A stretch of 64,000 nt of DNA from Toxonevra muliebris (Eukaryota > Arthropoda > Insecta > Diptera > Pallopteridae), in the NCBI GenBank assembly GCA_963691655.1, contig CAVNUY010000006.1, forward strand, positions 310,001 through 374,000, in the 5' to 3' direction. A program made the translations under genes and the position numbers. Below the pieces are notes generated by a model. The model made no database searches and was not told the DNA's origin. It saw only the letters and a program-made list of their open reading frames with translations. Of the stretch, positions 32,301-43,051 are shown piece after piece. How positions within the stretch are numbered: position 1 is the first letter of the stretch; each line of letters begins with the position of its first letter.

Positions 32301-33540
32301 TTTTCTGATCCAAATTGCCCAGGAAAGAGACGACGACATGAAAAGCATACGTGACCGTTTAGAAAAGGGGGAAGTTAAAGGATATGATTTAGTTGATGGG
32401 CTTGTTTACAAAGTGAAGGATAGTGGGCGTAAAGTTTTATACGTTCCTAATGAAATGGAAGACAATGTCATCAGGTTGATGCATGAAAAGATTGGTCACC
32501 AGGCGCTTGATAAAAGTTACGATTAAATTAGTTGGCATTATTGGTTTCCCAATATGCGTCAGAAAATTGAGAAATTTATCCGAAATTGTGTGAAATGCAT
32601 TATGTATGCAACACCTGTCCGAGCGAGCGAGAGATACTTGTATAGCATTCCGAAGAATCCTCTGCCATTCGACACGGTCCATGTCGACCACTTCGAACCT
32701 TTGCCGTCAATAAAGTCGAAAAGAAAACATATCTTGGTTGTAATCGATACTTTCACAAAATTTGTGAAATTGTACCCAACCAATTCAACCAGTACCCGTG
32801 AAGTGACCTCCGCCCTAGATAAGTATTTCAGTTATTATTGTAGACCCAGACGTATAATCGATCAGGGCACTTGCTTTACATCATTAGAATTTGAAGAATT
32901 TTCGCTTAAACGAAATATAATGCATGTTAAAGTTGCCGTTGCTTCACCACAAGCTAACGACCAAGTAGAAAGAGTAAACAGGATTATCAAGACAATGTTA
33001 GGCAAACTGAGTGACCCAATAGATCATGCCGATTGGTCGAATAGACTCTCTAAAGTAGAATATGCGATAAGCAACTCTGCCCATAGTACTACTAAACATT
33101 GTCCAAGTGTGCTCTTGTTCCGTGTGGAGCAACGTGGGAAATTGGTGGATAAATTTACTGAGCATTTGGAAGGAAAGGTCAATGGGACGTGATTTGAATC
33201 AACTCCGAGTAGACGCTGCAGAAGCAATTCGAAATACCCAAGATTATAGTCAGAGCTACTTTCTTAAACACAGTAGGGGCGCAAAAAAATATGACGCTGG
33301 TGACTTTGTCGTTATACGAAATGTAGATACTGCATCTGGAATCAATAAAAAGTTTGTTCCCAAATATAGGGGCCCCTATGTCGTGCAAAAAGTAATTGGA
33401 AACGATCGGTATGTCATTCGGGATAAAGAAAATTTCCAGTTGACTTAGTTACCAAATGATAGAGTAGTTGAAGCCCATAGAATGCGTCGGTGGCTGCTGC
33501 AAGGGAACAAGGCTAAACCCATTGATGAATACCATAACTG
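32236..33540 (+). pseudogene. Gypsy 2 integrase
   Basis: The zinc domain reads MHEKIGHQ ... NCVKCIMYA (H2C2). An in-frame TAA (32524) precedes HYWFPNMRQKI. The DDE core has DTVHVDHFEPL (first Asp), IIDQGTCFTSLEF (second Asp) and SPQANDQVERVNRI (Glu). A stop at 33190 with frameshift leads to the C-terminal GDFVVIRN and FVPKYRGPYVVQKVIGNDRY, the GPF/Y-type module of many Gypsy integrases. Another stop (33446) precedes RMRRWLLQG. It ends just before the polypurine-poor stretch leading to the 3' LTR. Confidence 0.9.
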
Positions 33541-33644
33541 AAACTGATGTTATGTAATAGTATATGTTATATGCCCAGATTTCTTAAGTTTAGAAATAAA
33601 TATATAAGTATGATCGAAGACTTCAATGGTCAGATTGGCCGAGT

Positions 33645-33838
33645 TGTAAGCCTATTATGAATTGTATATAAAATTATCGACTTTGCTTTCCTTAAAATTC
33701 GAACAATGTATAATCCTAAAAAAATGCAACCCTTCATATGCTTTACTTTCTTTCTATCATTTTTCATTTCCGCTACAACGTATTTGATAAAAATAAAATT
33801 AAACTCAAAAAAATATAAGGAGTCTCTTGCTTTTAATA
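33645..33838 (+). repeat. 3' LTR of Gypsy 2
   Basis: Begins TGTAAGCCTATTATGAATTG like the 5' LTR and ends GCTTTTAATA. It lacks a 28-bp stretch present in the 5' LTR (junction at CATTTCCGCTACAACG). There are only about six substitutions otherwise, implying moderate age. Confidence 0.9.
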
Positions 33839-33842
33839 AAAC

Positions 33843-34428
33843 AAAATTTTTTATTTTAAATAAATGAAAAAAAAAATGATTTTGGGTGAGCCGAACACAG
33901 ACCTTATTCCTTTTATTTTTTCCATATAAAGACAGATTTCTTATTTTATTTCTTTTGTGTTATTTTAGTTTATTTGCTTGCAATTGAAATATCCACTAAT
34001 TATAATGTTGAAATGTTCATATATTATTTTAACATGTTAAGATGCATAATTTAATTGCATTTTTGAAACTGTCGCAGTTTTCAGGCTATTCCGTTTTAAA
34101 TTTTTTGGTTTTATATATACACGTACTTGTCGTACTACTATACATAGAGCCTATAACAATGTGCCTCAGTACCAAATTTGATGAAGTTCCGAAGAACTCA
34201 TCATACGTTACCATTTAATTCAGAGTTTACTTTGGTTATATGATGTAACACGATACGTTAGCAGGTGGGGTCAAGTACGTTTTCCAAAAGTTGGCGACTT
34301 TGTTTATTAATTAAAAATCATAATGAGTTTAAAAACATGATTGGCAAAGTGAATCGGCATTATTCGCTTAAGTATGGAAAACACACTTGCCCTATCTAGA
34401 ATTTTTCATATATAATATATGAAATTAC
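33843..34428. other. AT-rich continuation of the Harbinger 2 host sequence
   Basis: No gene in this stretch. It lies between the Gypsy 2 target duplication and the MADF exon and may be Harbinger 2 intron or 3' flank. No structure was recognised. Confidence 0.35.
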
Positions 34429-34573
34429 CACTCAGATTTACTTCCTTTCCCACATTATTCCACGATTTTTTTGTTATATCCTTCCTTGAATATTCTTGCA
34501 TGGTATAATTATTCAAACATTGATGTTTCTCCACTTCTGCAACAAATTTGATGTTGTCGGTGTGCTTTACCAT
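34429..34573 (-). pseudogene. MADF domain, first half (candidate exon 1 of the Harbinger 2 partner gene)
   Basis: Read from the ATG at 34573: FVAEVEKHQCLNNYT, QEYSRKDITKKSWNNVGKEV and NLSG are the first two helices of a MADF domain (L..VE..P.L, YS..D, W..I/V). A donor-like GTAATT starts at 34428. The second half of such a domain (CKEKWKNLR) is found on the same strand 6.5 kb away at 27.9 kb, on the far side of Gypsy 2 and the Harbinger catalytic exon. Simple joining does not keep the frame perfectly, so an indel or a different junction must be assumed. Confidence 0.65.
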
Positions 34574-34679
34574 TTCTATTTTTGTTAGAAATTTATAATA
34601 GGTTTTTCTTACGGCACTGTGCGGCAAAGTAATCTGGTAAAAAAAATTAAAAAATTACAAGAAAATACATATACTAACT

Positions 34680-34810
34680 TTATTTCTTATTTCTACTTAC
34701 TTGTATACTGATCGCAGATCAGTTTTCTTAATCCTAGTTTGTTCTGTTTTTTTGTTTTATACCTGTGTTTCATATAAGCTATGACAAACAAACAGACCGT
34801 AATTATAAAA
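34680..34810. repeat. dispersed repeat, inverted relative to 7.1 kb
   Basis: Contains TTTATTTCTTATTTCTACTT, ACTGATCGCAGATCAGTTTT, GCTATGACAAACAAACAG, the reverse-complement counterpart of 7086-7200. Roughly 70-75 percent identical by eye. Confidence 0.5.
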
Positions 34811-34885
34811 AATAAGGACACTTCAAGAGATTTTCACACCACGTGGTTGTTACTCATCTACTTGTATTTGGTTCCTTAAAAAACA

Positions 34886-35024
34886 ATACTTTAATATATT
34901 TGGGAAAAGCCAACTTAATATTTATTTAGGATGACTACATCCTGTTTATCATATAATACTTCAATATATTTGGGAAAACCCAACTTAATATTTATTTAGG
35001 ATAACTACATCCTGTTTATTATAT
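34886..35024. repeat. two 70-bp direct repeats
   Basis: 34886-34955 and 34956-35024 are near-identical (ATACTTYAATATATTTGGGA, then CAACTTAATATTTATTTAGG, then ACTACATCCTGTTTAT). Confidence 0.85.
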
Positions 35025-35027
35025 ACA

Positions 35028-36768
35028 ACTAGCTGGGCTTCACCCAGCTTCGTTGTCCCGACCTGGCAAAGTAGGAATAATGCAAAAATTACAACAACTA
35101 AAACATTTGCAAGAGATAATTTATATGAGCGTGCCAGTCTCCGATCAAAATCGAATCATTGCACTAATTATTCATATCATTTACATGAGTAGTTACACTT
35201 CCACGTGTTTAATGATGTCAACATTCTACTCAGTTATTACTATCAACATCCCATTTTAACATACAAACCTTCACCATCTTTCTTTCTATGGCTCTCTAAT
35301 AACTATCAACATACATCCTTTACAATTAAATTTTGATTGCTTGCCTTATTATGGTTCCCCATATCGCTGCCTTAATTTGTTAAAGCTATAACACGCTTTT
35401 TTAAATTTTACAGGAGAAGCAAAAAACATTTTTGTATTTGGAGTACTGTTTCGAGAATTTGTAATTTAAACTAAAAGAAAAGATTGCAAGTTTTCAGTGT
35501 AGGTTTCTAAAATTTTCGGTACAGGGCACATTTTTTATCATAATCCATTGAAAACTCTATACTGAAAAACTGATGTTAGAGCTTTAGCAAAATAAGGCAG
35601 AGATATATATATACCTTTTGAAGCATTTCCTTTGTATGCCAAAACACTTCCACATTCTGCCCAACAATTACTACTAACCCTCGGCCTTCACACACAAACT
35701 GCCAGTGTGTTTTTTGCAATGGTTTCTCAGGTATACAGTTTCAAACATTTTCTTTGCATTGGAGGTGTCCCGCATATTTTATTTATAACATTCATTTTTT
35801 TTCTGGCATTTTCCATTGGCAATCAATGCTCTCCTACCATAAATAATTTAGGAAATATACCGAGGTGTAGCAGTCACTAACTCAAGTCTACCCATACTTT
35901 ACCCACCAAATTCCATTGACAAATCATATTATCATTCCAAATCTTAGTACTGAACTAAAAATAGTTTCTAAGAAATATATATAAAAGCATTAGAGTTGAA
36001 CGGAAAAGGCCACGCCTATCCATATTTTTTCATGCCATTGACAAATAACGTTTTTTAGAGACGTGCCACAAATGAATACTGAGATATTCCATGGCTAAAA
36101 CTCAGATTATATAGAAGATGCCATGTCCCCTTTTTTCAATTTCACAGACCTTTTTCCTGCAGCGTTCCCTTCCTTCTAACCAACTCATCCACACACCACT
36201 ATGAAATATTATGATCAAATTAGTAATATGTAGTTACATTCATGCAAATGAAAAAGAATTTCAAACGCAAAGCTCATACGCATTCTTTTCTGCTTTGTGT
36301 TTGTGTGGTGGAAATCACAGGAAGCGATTTAGAGGAGAAATGAAAAAAAATGAAATAAAAATCATTGTTATTAGTTCTAGGAAAAACATAAATATTTACA
36401 ATAACAAATGTAAAGCGAACAAATTTTTAATATAAAAATGCATTTTACAGGTAAACTATTAACTTTAGCTGTATGCCACCACTGACTTTATTTCAGCAAA
36501 CATTAAGATCTATAATCTTTCTATACATAATTTGTATGTACCTCTTATAGTTAAAGCAGCATTTTGCATTAAGTAGCTACATTTTATAAAAAATCAGACT
36601 TTGGTCCAAATAATGGTCTATATTAAAGAAACTACTTGAAACTAACTTAAAATAAATATCGACTTAACTCGACAAATGTCCAAAGCAATTACATACTAAA
36701 TTTCATGACAATCCGTTGCGTAATATAGAAACCTATTAGGACTAAACATTCTCTATTTTATATATATA
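35028..36768 (+). repeat. 1.74-kb interspersed repeat beginning ACTAGCTGGGCTT
   Basis: It starts ACTAGCTGGGCTTCACCCAG and CTTCGTTGTCCCGACC and ends with ATGACAATCCGTTGCGTA, then CTATTTTATATATATAGA. The combination of an ACTAGCTG...CTTCGTTGTCC head and a TATATATAGAT tail matches a repeat type I recall as widespread in flies and other insects, but I cannot name the family with confidence. Several TTCCATTGACAAATC-like phrases recur inside (35810, 35912, 36030). No coding domain is visible. Tc1 is inserted at its tail. Confidence 0.45.
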
Positions 36769-38305
36769 GATGTCGGACAAAACTAAAGCACGGATTCTTT
36801 CTTGTTTGCATTTCAGTAATATTGTAAAACATGCGTGGACTGAAATTTTTTTTATGAATGTAGTAAGAATATACACTCGTTATAATAAAATATAAGAAAT
36901 ATAATTAACTCAAAAGTAACAAAATGCATAAAACTGGCGCGACAAAACTAAATCACATATGGAATATATTTATAAAAAAGTTCGATTTCACCACTATTTT
37001 GTAGTGTACCCATTATTTTTCAGAGCTGTTGCACATTTAGGTGGCATGGACTCAATAAAATTGCTCAAAACGTCCACAGAAATGTTATTCCATGCAATCT
37101 CTGATTGGTAGAAAATGGAATCCTTGTTTTTGTCCTTTATGCGCTGAATTTTACGATCTATAATTTCCTATACATTTTTTGGGATTGAGGTTGAGTGGCC
37201 ACTATAAAATACTGATTTTATTGACAACAAACTACTCTTTTTCACACCGCGCTGGTAGACTTGCATTATCAGCAGATCTTCCGCAGTATAAGGTAACAAA
37301 ACATTCTGGGGAATATCTTTGCACATCTGACGGTTCATTATACCTCCTATTTTATGAATTGAACCGATTCCGTGGCAAAAAAATATTACCAGAGCACTAC
37401 CTTGCCTCCCCCGTATTATACAATGCTTTTCAAATGACGCGGATTTCATCGATGCCTTTTTGGTCTGCATACTAGCTTTAATCCTTCGCAACCTTTCGTG
37501 TTAAATATAGATTCATCAGTAAGAAGCACGGTCTTTTATTTGGCAGTAGCCCAGCCAAAGTGAGCGGCTATAAATTCGAGCTTTCGAGAAATAAATGGCT
37601 TTTTTACGCTTTGGTATGTTCCTAAGCCACCCTCCACAGCTCGTCGTTGGTTAAACCTGTGTGAAATGTTTAAACGCAATTTATTTCCAAGATATAAAAG
37701 GATCTTTTTTTATAAACCGAATGATGGCCTGATCCTCACGTTTGGTTGTGCCCCGCGGTATGCCACCTCCATATTTAGTATTTAAAAAATGAGAAGCGCG
37801 AAAATGGCTGGGAATTAACGTAATGGCGTATACAAAACTTTTTTACAATGCATGTCACTGATTCAGCTTTATTAAATCCACTTAAAATATTTTCTCTAAA
37901 TTGTGCAGAATACTTATTTCGAGCAATTTTGGGAAGCGAAATTTTGAAATGCGAACGGTGAGGGTGAATGATAACCAACAACTTTTATACCTGCTTTTTT
38001 TATAAAATAACGGGTTTCTAGTTTAGAGATGGTTGTTGTTGTTTATTTTTAACAATTGATTGCAATTGAAAGCGAACAATATTATGTGCTTTAGTGTTGT
38101 CGCGGCAGGTTTAGGCATATTGCGCAATGTTAGTAAAAAAAAGAAAAACGTTACCCAGTTTTGAATGTAATTTTGTTTCAACAAGTGCATAAATATACTA
38201 AATTTATATAAAAAAAAAAAATATATGCATACTTGCATATTTTTAAATTTTATTGAACTAAATGATGACAAGGAAGAGTTCGTGCTTTAGTTTTGTCCGA
38301 CAATG
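36769..38305. mobile_element. Tc1-like transposon (1.54 kb)
   Basis: TGTCGGACAAAACTAAAGCA starts at 36771 and its reverse complement ends at 38302, with TA flanking both outer ends (36767-36768 and 38306-38307). Size, TA target and a decayed minus-strand transposase fit the Tc1 group. Confidence 0.9.
37030..37985 (-). pseudogene. Tc1-like transposase, heavily decayed
   Basis: Read downward from 37981: an N-terminal helix-turn-helix-like stretch (KYSAQFRENILSGFNKAESV), then many frame breaks. Near 37190 the DNA reads as the SPDLNPIEN-like region out of frame, and near 37100-37050 as NFIESMPPKCATAL followed by NNGYTTK, the standard Tc1 C-terminal end (SMP.R...A.I...G..TKY). Catalytic residues cannot be placed with certainty. 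The gene is not functional. Confidence 0.75.
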
Positions 38306-38599
38306 TATCTGCTCTTTTATTGGGTTTTGTATACGGCAGAAGCAGTAAAGTGATAATGCAGATTGTGTACAATTTGCTTTAGCGATTGGAAACAAAATAT
38401 GAACATTATCCAATTGGATTTCTGTTACTGCTCCTGACGTAACTCGCGCGTCTATATACTGTGAAACTAGAATGTTCGAAAAGCACGTGGGATTCTTTTG
38501 TTTATTCTAGTTCTGCTTTTTTTCCGAATTAATTTCTCGTTGCTTTTCTTCGCTTTGTTTTAAATATTTAATTTTATTTTACTCAACTTCAGTATTTCT

Positions 38600-39205
38600 G
38601 ATTATCTGAAAGCTAGAAACTGTATATTCCTGTTCAAGCTAATTATAAGTAGGACTCCTCTGTATTTGTATGATAAGCTGATCTTCTCTCAGTCTGCGAG
38701 GTGCCTAAATTTTATTGTACCAAAGTTTAAATACCTTAATTCATCTAGAATGTTTTTCATTAACACCATTAGACTATGGAATGCACTTCCTTTACAAATC
38801 AAAAGAAAGATAAGCCTGCATAATGTTAAGCCTTTACTACTTAAATTCTTTTCAAATGCAAATTTTTAAATTGTTTCAAAAGTTGTGGTATTATGTTAGT
38901 TGTTTTATTGCCCTTAATCTGTTTTATATACCTACGCATCAATGTATCCCTCTGCTGCTTAAGATCAAAAGTGTTAGTTTAATTTTTACTACCTCCCTTT
39001 GTCTATTTTTTAGTTAAGCTTTTTATTATTAATAATTTATTTTCATCTTCTTTTATTTTCTGTTAATTTTTATTTATAAGTATTTTAGTTCTATTCTACT
39101 TTTCTTTTATTGTATTTATATATATTTTTCAAGTACTGGTAAAGATTCTATATCTTAATGTACTACTATTTTTTTTTTTTTTTTGTTAATAAATTGAAAT
39201 TGAAC
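38600..39205 (+). pseudogene. LINE (Jockey/BS-like) C-terminal tail and 3' UTR
   Basis: RCLNFIVPKFKYLNSSRMFF, INTIRLWNALPLQIKR and KPLLLKFF (38690-38868) form the typical end of Jockey-group ORF2 (SFF...IRLWN.LP). After the stop an AT-rich 3' UTR runs to a T16 tract and AATAAATTGAAATTGAA at about 39186-39205. Confidence 0.8.
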
Positions 39206-39270
39206 TTCGGGTTTCGGCACAATGTAATGAGAGTGTGAAGTGAAAGACGTGTGTTTACTTGTAGCGTAAG
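39206..39270. repeat. left part of an LTR-like segment split by hAT1
   Basis: GTAATGAGAGTGTGAAGTGA, AGACGTGTGTTTACTTGTAGCGTAAG matches 19306-19360; the other half continues after hAT1 at 41317. This supplies the pre-insertion sequence. Confidence 0.75.
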
Positions 39271-39689
39271 CACGGTTGCCACACTAAAATTTTGTTTGGG
39301 GCCAAAAACAAAAGCAAAAAGGACCAAAATGGAAAAAAATGGACCAAATTTTTTTTTAATTATTTGATTTATTTAACAAGTAAATATAGCACATTGTAAA
39401 ATGTATATAACAATATTATAATATTTTTTTTAGCGATTGCTAGAATACATTGATAGAATACATACATATATCACATCAAACTAAAACAAAAAAAATGCTC
39501 AGAAATTCATATAGCACATATGTAACGAAAGGTATATAAAAATTACTTATAATATTTTAAGAGATTGTTATATAGTAAAAACATATATCACATTAAACAA
39601 TACCAAAAACAACAACAAAAAAATGGTTACCAATTCAGATACAAAGAAGAACATTTTTGGGACACGATAAATAAATCAAGTATGTCGAC

Positions 39690-40215
39690 AAATCAAAAAA
39701 TAACAGGGCAGAAAGTATATTCTTTTATAGATGAAAGTCATTTTGAAATCAGATATCAAAGAAAAAAGAAGATGTGTCTTGAAAGCCCCGAAATTTAGAA
39801 AAAAAAACGGTATTCAAAACCAAAAAACAGTGCCATATACTCCTCAACAGAATGGCGTTGCTAAATCTTTACTGCTAAGTAGTATCGAAACCAAAGTAGA
39901 TTTCGTCAGCAACTTGGATGCTCTGTCATAGAGCGGGTCTGTGTTTACATCTTTATCAGAAGTACGCAAAGACTTGGTGTGACTTCGGCGTGGTTTTAAT
40001 CAACAAATGAGCGCACCAACTAAGTTGTACGAAGACAAAGTTGCTTGAGACTGATAGAAGGAGAGAAGTTTTCAGTTTTCTGGCCAATAAAAGCACAAAG
40101 ACGCGCGAGTTTGTTTTCAAAAGGACTAAGTAGATAAAAAGTTGCACTTACTGTCCGACCGAAAACATGATGGCAGACTTACTGACGAAGCCATTGCTAA
40201 CAAGGCGGATTCAAT
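39690..40215 (+). pseudogene. joined Copia integrase and RNase H fragments inside hAT1 copy 1
   Basis: KTVPYTPQQNGVAK (about 39824-39865) is the Copia-type integrase motif around the catalytic Glu (normally NGVAER; the E is changed to K here). Shortly after, without an intervening RT, PTKLYEDK (about 40018) and MMADLLTKPL (40167-40197) are the closing boxes of Copia RNase H. So the IN 3' part is joined to the RNase H end with most RT gone. Frameshifts and stops lie between. The same arrangement occurs in the hAT1 copy at 46.2-46.8 kb. Confidence 0.85.
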
Positions 40216-40250
40216 TAGGCAGGCGTATTGAAAAAAAGTTATTCTATTGT

Positions 40251-40744
40251 TTTCAAATTATTGGTAAATGTTCAGATTACACTTCTGATTGGGATTAAAA
40301 ATCACTTTTTGACTCAAATTTTGTTAATATGAATTGGGGCGTGCCGCCCTTTTCCGGTTCGGGTTCTTGTCGCTAAAATTTTTTCAAAAAATAGTAAATA
40401 TAACTAAAAAAAGATATGACTATAAATAAATGCATCATGCATAAATTGCACTTGTGCCGCGCAAATTAAAAGGTCTAGGTATTTGTATTCAAATAACATT
40501 TAAAAAAAGTAAAAAATTCGCGCGAAAAAGAACCAAAATGGCCACCGAATTTAGTGCGTCATGTATCCATTTAGTTTCTTTTATTTGTTATTTTACTATT
40601 TATTGAATACATTTTAATGCCAAAAATCCGTTTTTCGGGAAGGGCCGGCCCTCCCTAATTCAAATAAACAAAATTTGGGTCAAAAAAGTGATTTTTAAAA
40701 AAATTCTCATCAAGTGTGTTCTGAAAAATACCAAATAATTTTAC
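40251..40744. repeat. inverted repeat (about 105-bp arms) inside hAT1
   Basis: Arm 40251-40355 (GTAAATGTTCAGATTACACTT, AAAATCACTTTTTGACTCAA, GAATTGGGGCGTGCCGCCC, written in parts) pairs with 40631-40744 in reverse complement, about 75-80 percent by eye. The same feature is present in hAT1 copy 2. It may be an older nested MITE carried along. Confidence 0.7.
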
Positions 40745-41517
40745 TGCGTTTAATAAAGACACTATTTTGTTTAATATAACTCTACTATATAATATTAATA
40801 ATCTAATTACCTTTTCTTTTTTCGTTTTATAAATTTTTGTAATGAAAAATGAACTTTTTTTCATTAAAACCAAATGAAATTCGTATTTCACTTGGATTAA
40901 TATACAAAGACTCAAGTCCAATAATTTTACCTGTCACTGGTATCACATTCAATTGGCTGAGCATTGTCTCCTTCATCTGCAACTTTCGCCTTTTTGTTTA
41001 TTAAAAATTTGAAAAAAAAAAACAACGAAAAAATTAAATAAATGGCAACAATTTATTGATATCATTTTATATCTTACTTTTCCAAATCAGTTATCGAATA
41101 TTATCGACAGTGTTGCCTGCATTCATTACTACAACTTTCTTACACTGATTTTTTTAACATCACATTTTTTAGTCACAGAGTGACTCATACATTACATATG
41201 AAAGTTAATTACTTAATATTTTTGGAAAAGGACCAATTCAGAAAAAAAAGGACCAGCGGACCAAACGAAAATAAAAGGACCACTTTTGGTCCAAAAGGAC
41301 CAAAGTGGCAACCGTGAGCGTAAGTATAAGACTGATGACTTTAATGACAGATGTGTTGAGTTACAGTGTATGTGGTAAGGATAACGCTCGTATCTTTTCT
41401 CGGACCAAAAACTATATATTTCTTACAAAAATTTTTAAAAAACTGTAAATTGATTTTAAAAAAAATGTATATTTTGCGGTATCAATTTTTTCAATGAAAA
41501 TTAACAAGGAAAGCAAT

Positions 41518-41762
41518 TTATCCATCATCTAAATCGTCTTCGTTCTCCATTTTCATATCTCCTTCTGTAGTTGTATTGAATTTGTGCTTTGAAGAAATTT
41601 GACGAAGCGATTCCGGCTTTGCTATGAGATATTTATAGAAATCAACGCATGGATATTTCAAGTTACTTTTGTCGCAAAAATCGCCTTCAATGATTCCACT
41701 TCTTTCAAAAGTATAGTGATTGATAAAATTGAATTTCGTAGCGCTAAAATTTTTATATTTTT
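41518..41762 (-). CDS. small ORF of hAT2 (copy A), unknown protein with acidic tail
   Basis: Open on minus from about 41762 to the TAA at 41518-41520, about 80 codons, no clear own ATG. It contains FERSGIIEGDFCDKS, YPCVDFYKYLIAKPESLRQ, SSKHKF and ends ENEDDLDDG. Copy B (51.7-52.0 kb) keeps the same C-terminal 55 residues with few changes, most of them amino-acid changing. I recognise no family. It may be the last exon of a lost transposase or a captured host exon. The LINE insertion truncates it upstream. Confidence 0.45.
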
Positions 41763-41777
41763 TTCTTAGTATAAACG

Positions 41778-43051
41778 GGTCTTCAACCTCGAGTCACTTC
41801 CTGGCTCTATTCAGCAGTGGTCGAGCCTAATCTTCTTTATGGATCCGTCTTCTGGTGGCCAGCTACTGCAAAGGCGGTCAACCTTAAACCACTGGAAAAG
41901 GTTAGAAGAATGGCAGCTATATTGATTACTGGGGCTCTCCGTACTACCTCCACAAAAGCTCTCTTCGCAATCCTTCATTGGTTGCCAACTTCACTTCTGG
42001 TTAAGCAACAAGCTAAGTGCTCTGCTGCCAGACTCAGAGTCCTAGCTCGCTGGACCCGGTCAAACCTGGGCCAGGCCAAGATTTTAATCCACGATACGTC
42101 CGTACCAACTAACGTAGACTACATTTGCTCTACACCTAATTTAAACCACACGTTCTTCACCCATATCCCCAGTAGAGAGGAATGGTGGTCACTGACAATT
42201 CAATTGACATCTATACAGATGGATCCAAATCGGAGGAAAGAGTCGGCTGTGGCATCTTCTCTAGTAAGTTAGATCTCAGACTCTCTTTCCGACTTCCTGA
42301 CCATTGCAGCGTCTTTCAGGCGGAAGTAATGGCTATCTATCAAGCGTCCAAGTGGCTTATTCGCAACGATTCATTCGATAAGAATATCTGCATCTACACG
42401 GACAGCCAAGCAGCAATCAAGTCCCTTGCCGGTGTTTTCACTACATCAAAGCTTGTTCTCGACTGCCGATCTTCACTCAACATTTTGTCGAGTCACTCGC
42501 AGGTCCACCTATATTGGGTGCCTGGACATATGGATATTTCAGGTAACTGCAATGCCGACGAGTTAGCAAAACAGGGCTCGCAGCTTACAGATATATCACC
42601 TTCCTGCACAATTGGTGTCCCTCTTACGTCTATTAAATTAGCCATTAAGCAAAACTACCTTGAGGAAGCAAAAAGATCCTGGGTATCGGAGCATACCTGT
42701 GGTATTACCAGGCTAACATGGACCACTATGGACAATAGACGAACTAGACAGCTACTCAACCTTAGCAGAAACTCCATCAGCATTACGACTTCGGTGCTCA
42801 CGGGGCACTGCATAATGGGGAGACATGCTGCACGACTAGGACTGCCATTCAATGACTTCTGTCGGGGCTGCGGCTCTGAGGAGGAGGAAGAAACAGTCCT
42901 CCATTTCATGTGCGAATGCCCATCCCTGGCCAGGAGGAGACTAAAACTCCTGGGCTCACCTTTCTTCACTAGTCTGTCCGAGTTATCATCCGTAAATATT
43001 AAGGACATAGCCAGATTCATTATGGGATCCTCATGGTTCTCCAATCTGTAA
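41778..43051 (+). pseudogene. LINE ORF2 C-terminal part: RT thumb, RNase H, zinc-like tail
   Basis: First frame (to about 42200): VEPNLLYGSVFWWPATAKAV, LEKVRRMAAILITGALRTTS, typical of RT thumbs in LINEs with RNase H. After a frameshift near 42185, RNase H follows: IYTDGSKSEERVGCGIF (Asp), CSVFQAEVMAIY (Glu), ICIYTDSQAAIKSL (Asp), YWVPGHMDISGN and NADELAKQGS (Asp); all four catalytic residues are present. The tail has CRGCGSEEEEETVLHFMCECP, a C-C-H-C putative zinc motif. Stop at 43049. RNase H looks intact apart from the upstream frameshift. Confidence 0.92.

Larger units (their letters stand above)
28741..33838 (+). mobile_element. Ty3/Gypsy element 2 with both LTRs (5.1 kb)
   Basis: Two direct LTRs (28741-28962 and 33645-33838) bracket gag, protease, RT, RNase H and integrase in Gypsy order. 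AAAC flanks the element on both sides (28737-28740 and 33839-33842), a 4-bp target duplication. No env-like frame follows integrase. The element lies within Harbinger 2 remnants. Multiple stops and frameshifts make it inactive. Confidence 0.95.
39271..41316. mobile_element. hAT1 copy 1: hAT transposon carrying Copia pol pieces
   Basis: The ends CACGGTTGCCAC (39271) and GTGGCAACCGTG (41305-41316) are perfect 12-bp inverted repeats. The 8-bp duplication AGCGTAAG lies on both sides (39263-39270 and 41317-41324), the hAT signature. An uninterrupted paralogue of the target is at 19.3 kb. Subterminal GGACCA repeats fill both ends. No hAT transposase is present; the interior holds a Copia-derived segment (39690-40215) and an inner inverted repeat (40251-40744). 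A second, inverted copy lies at 45.5-47.27 kb. Confidence 0.93.

Noticed and set aside
42655..43044. Minus-strand frame over LINE RNase H
   Set aside because: Shadow of a plus-strand RNase H with all catalytic residues.
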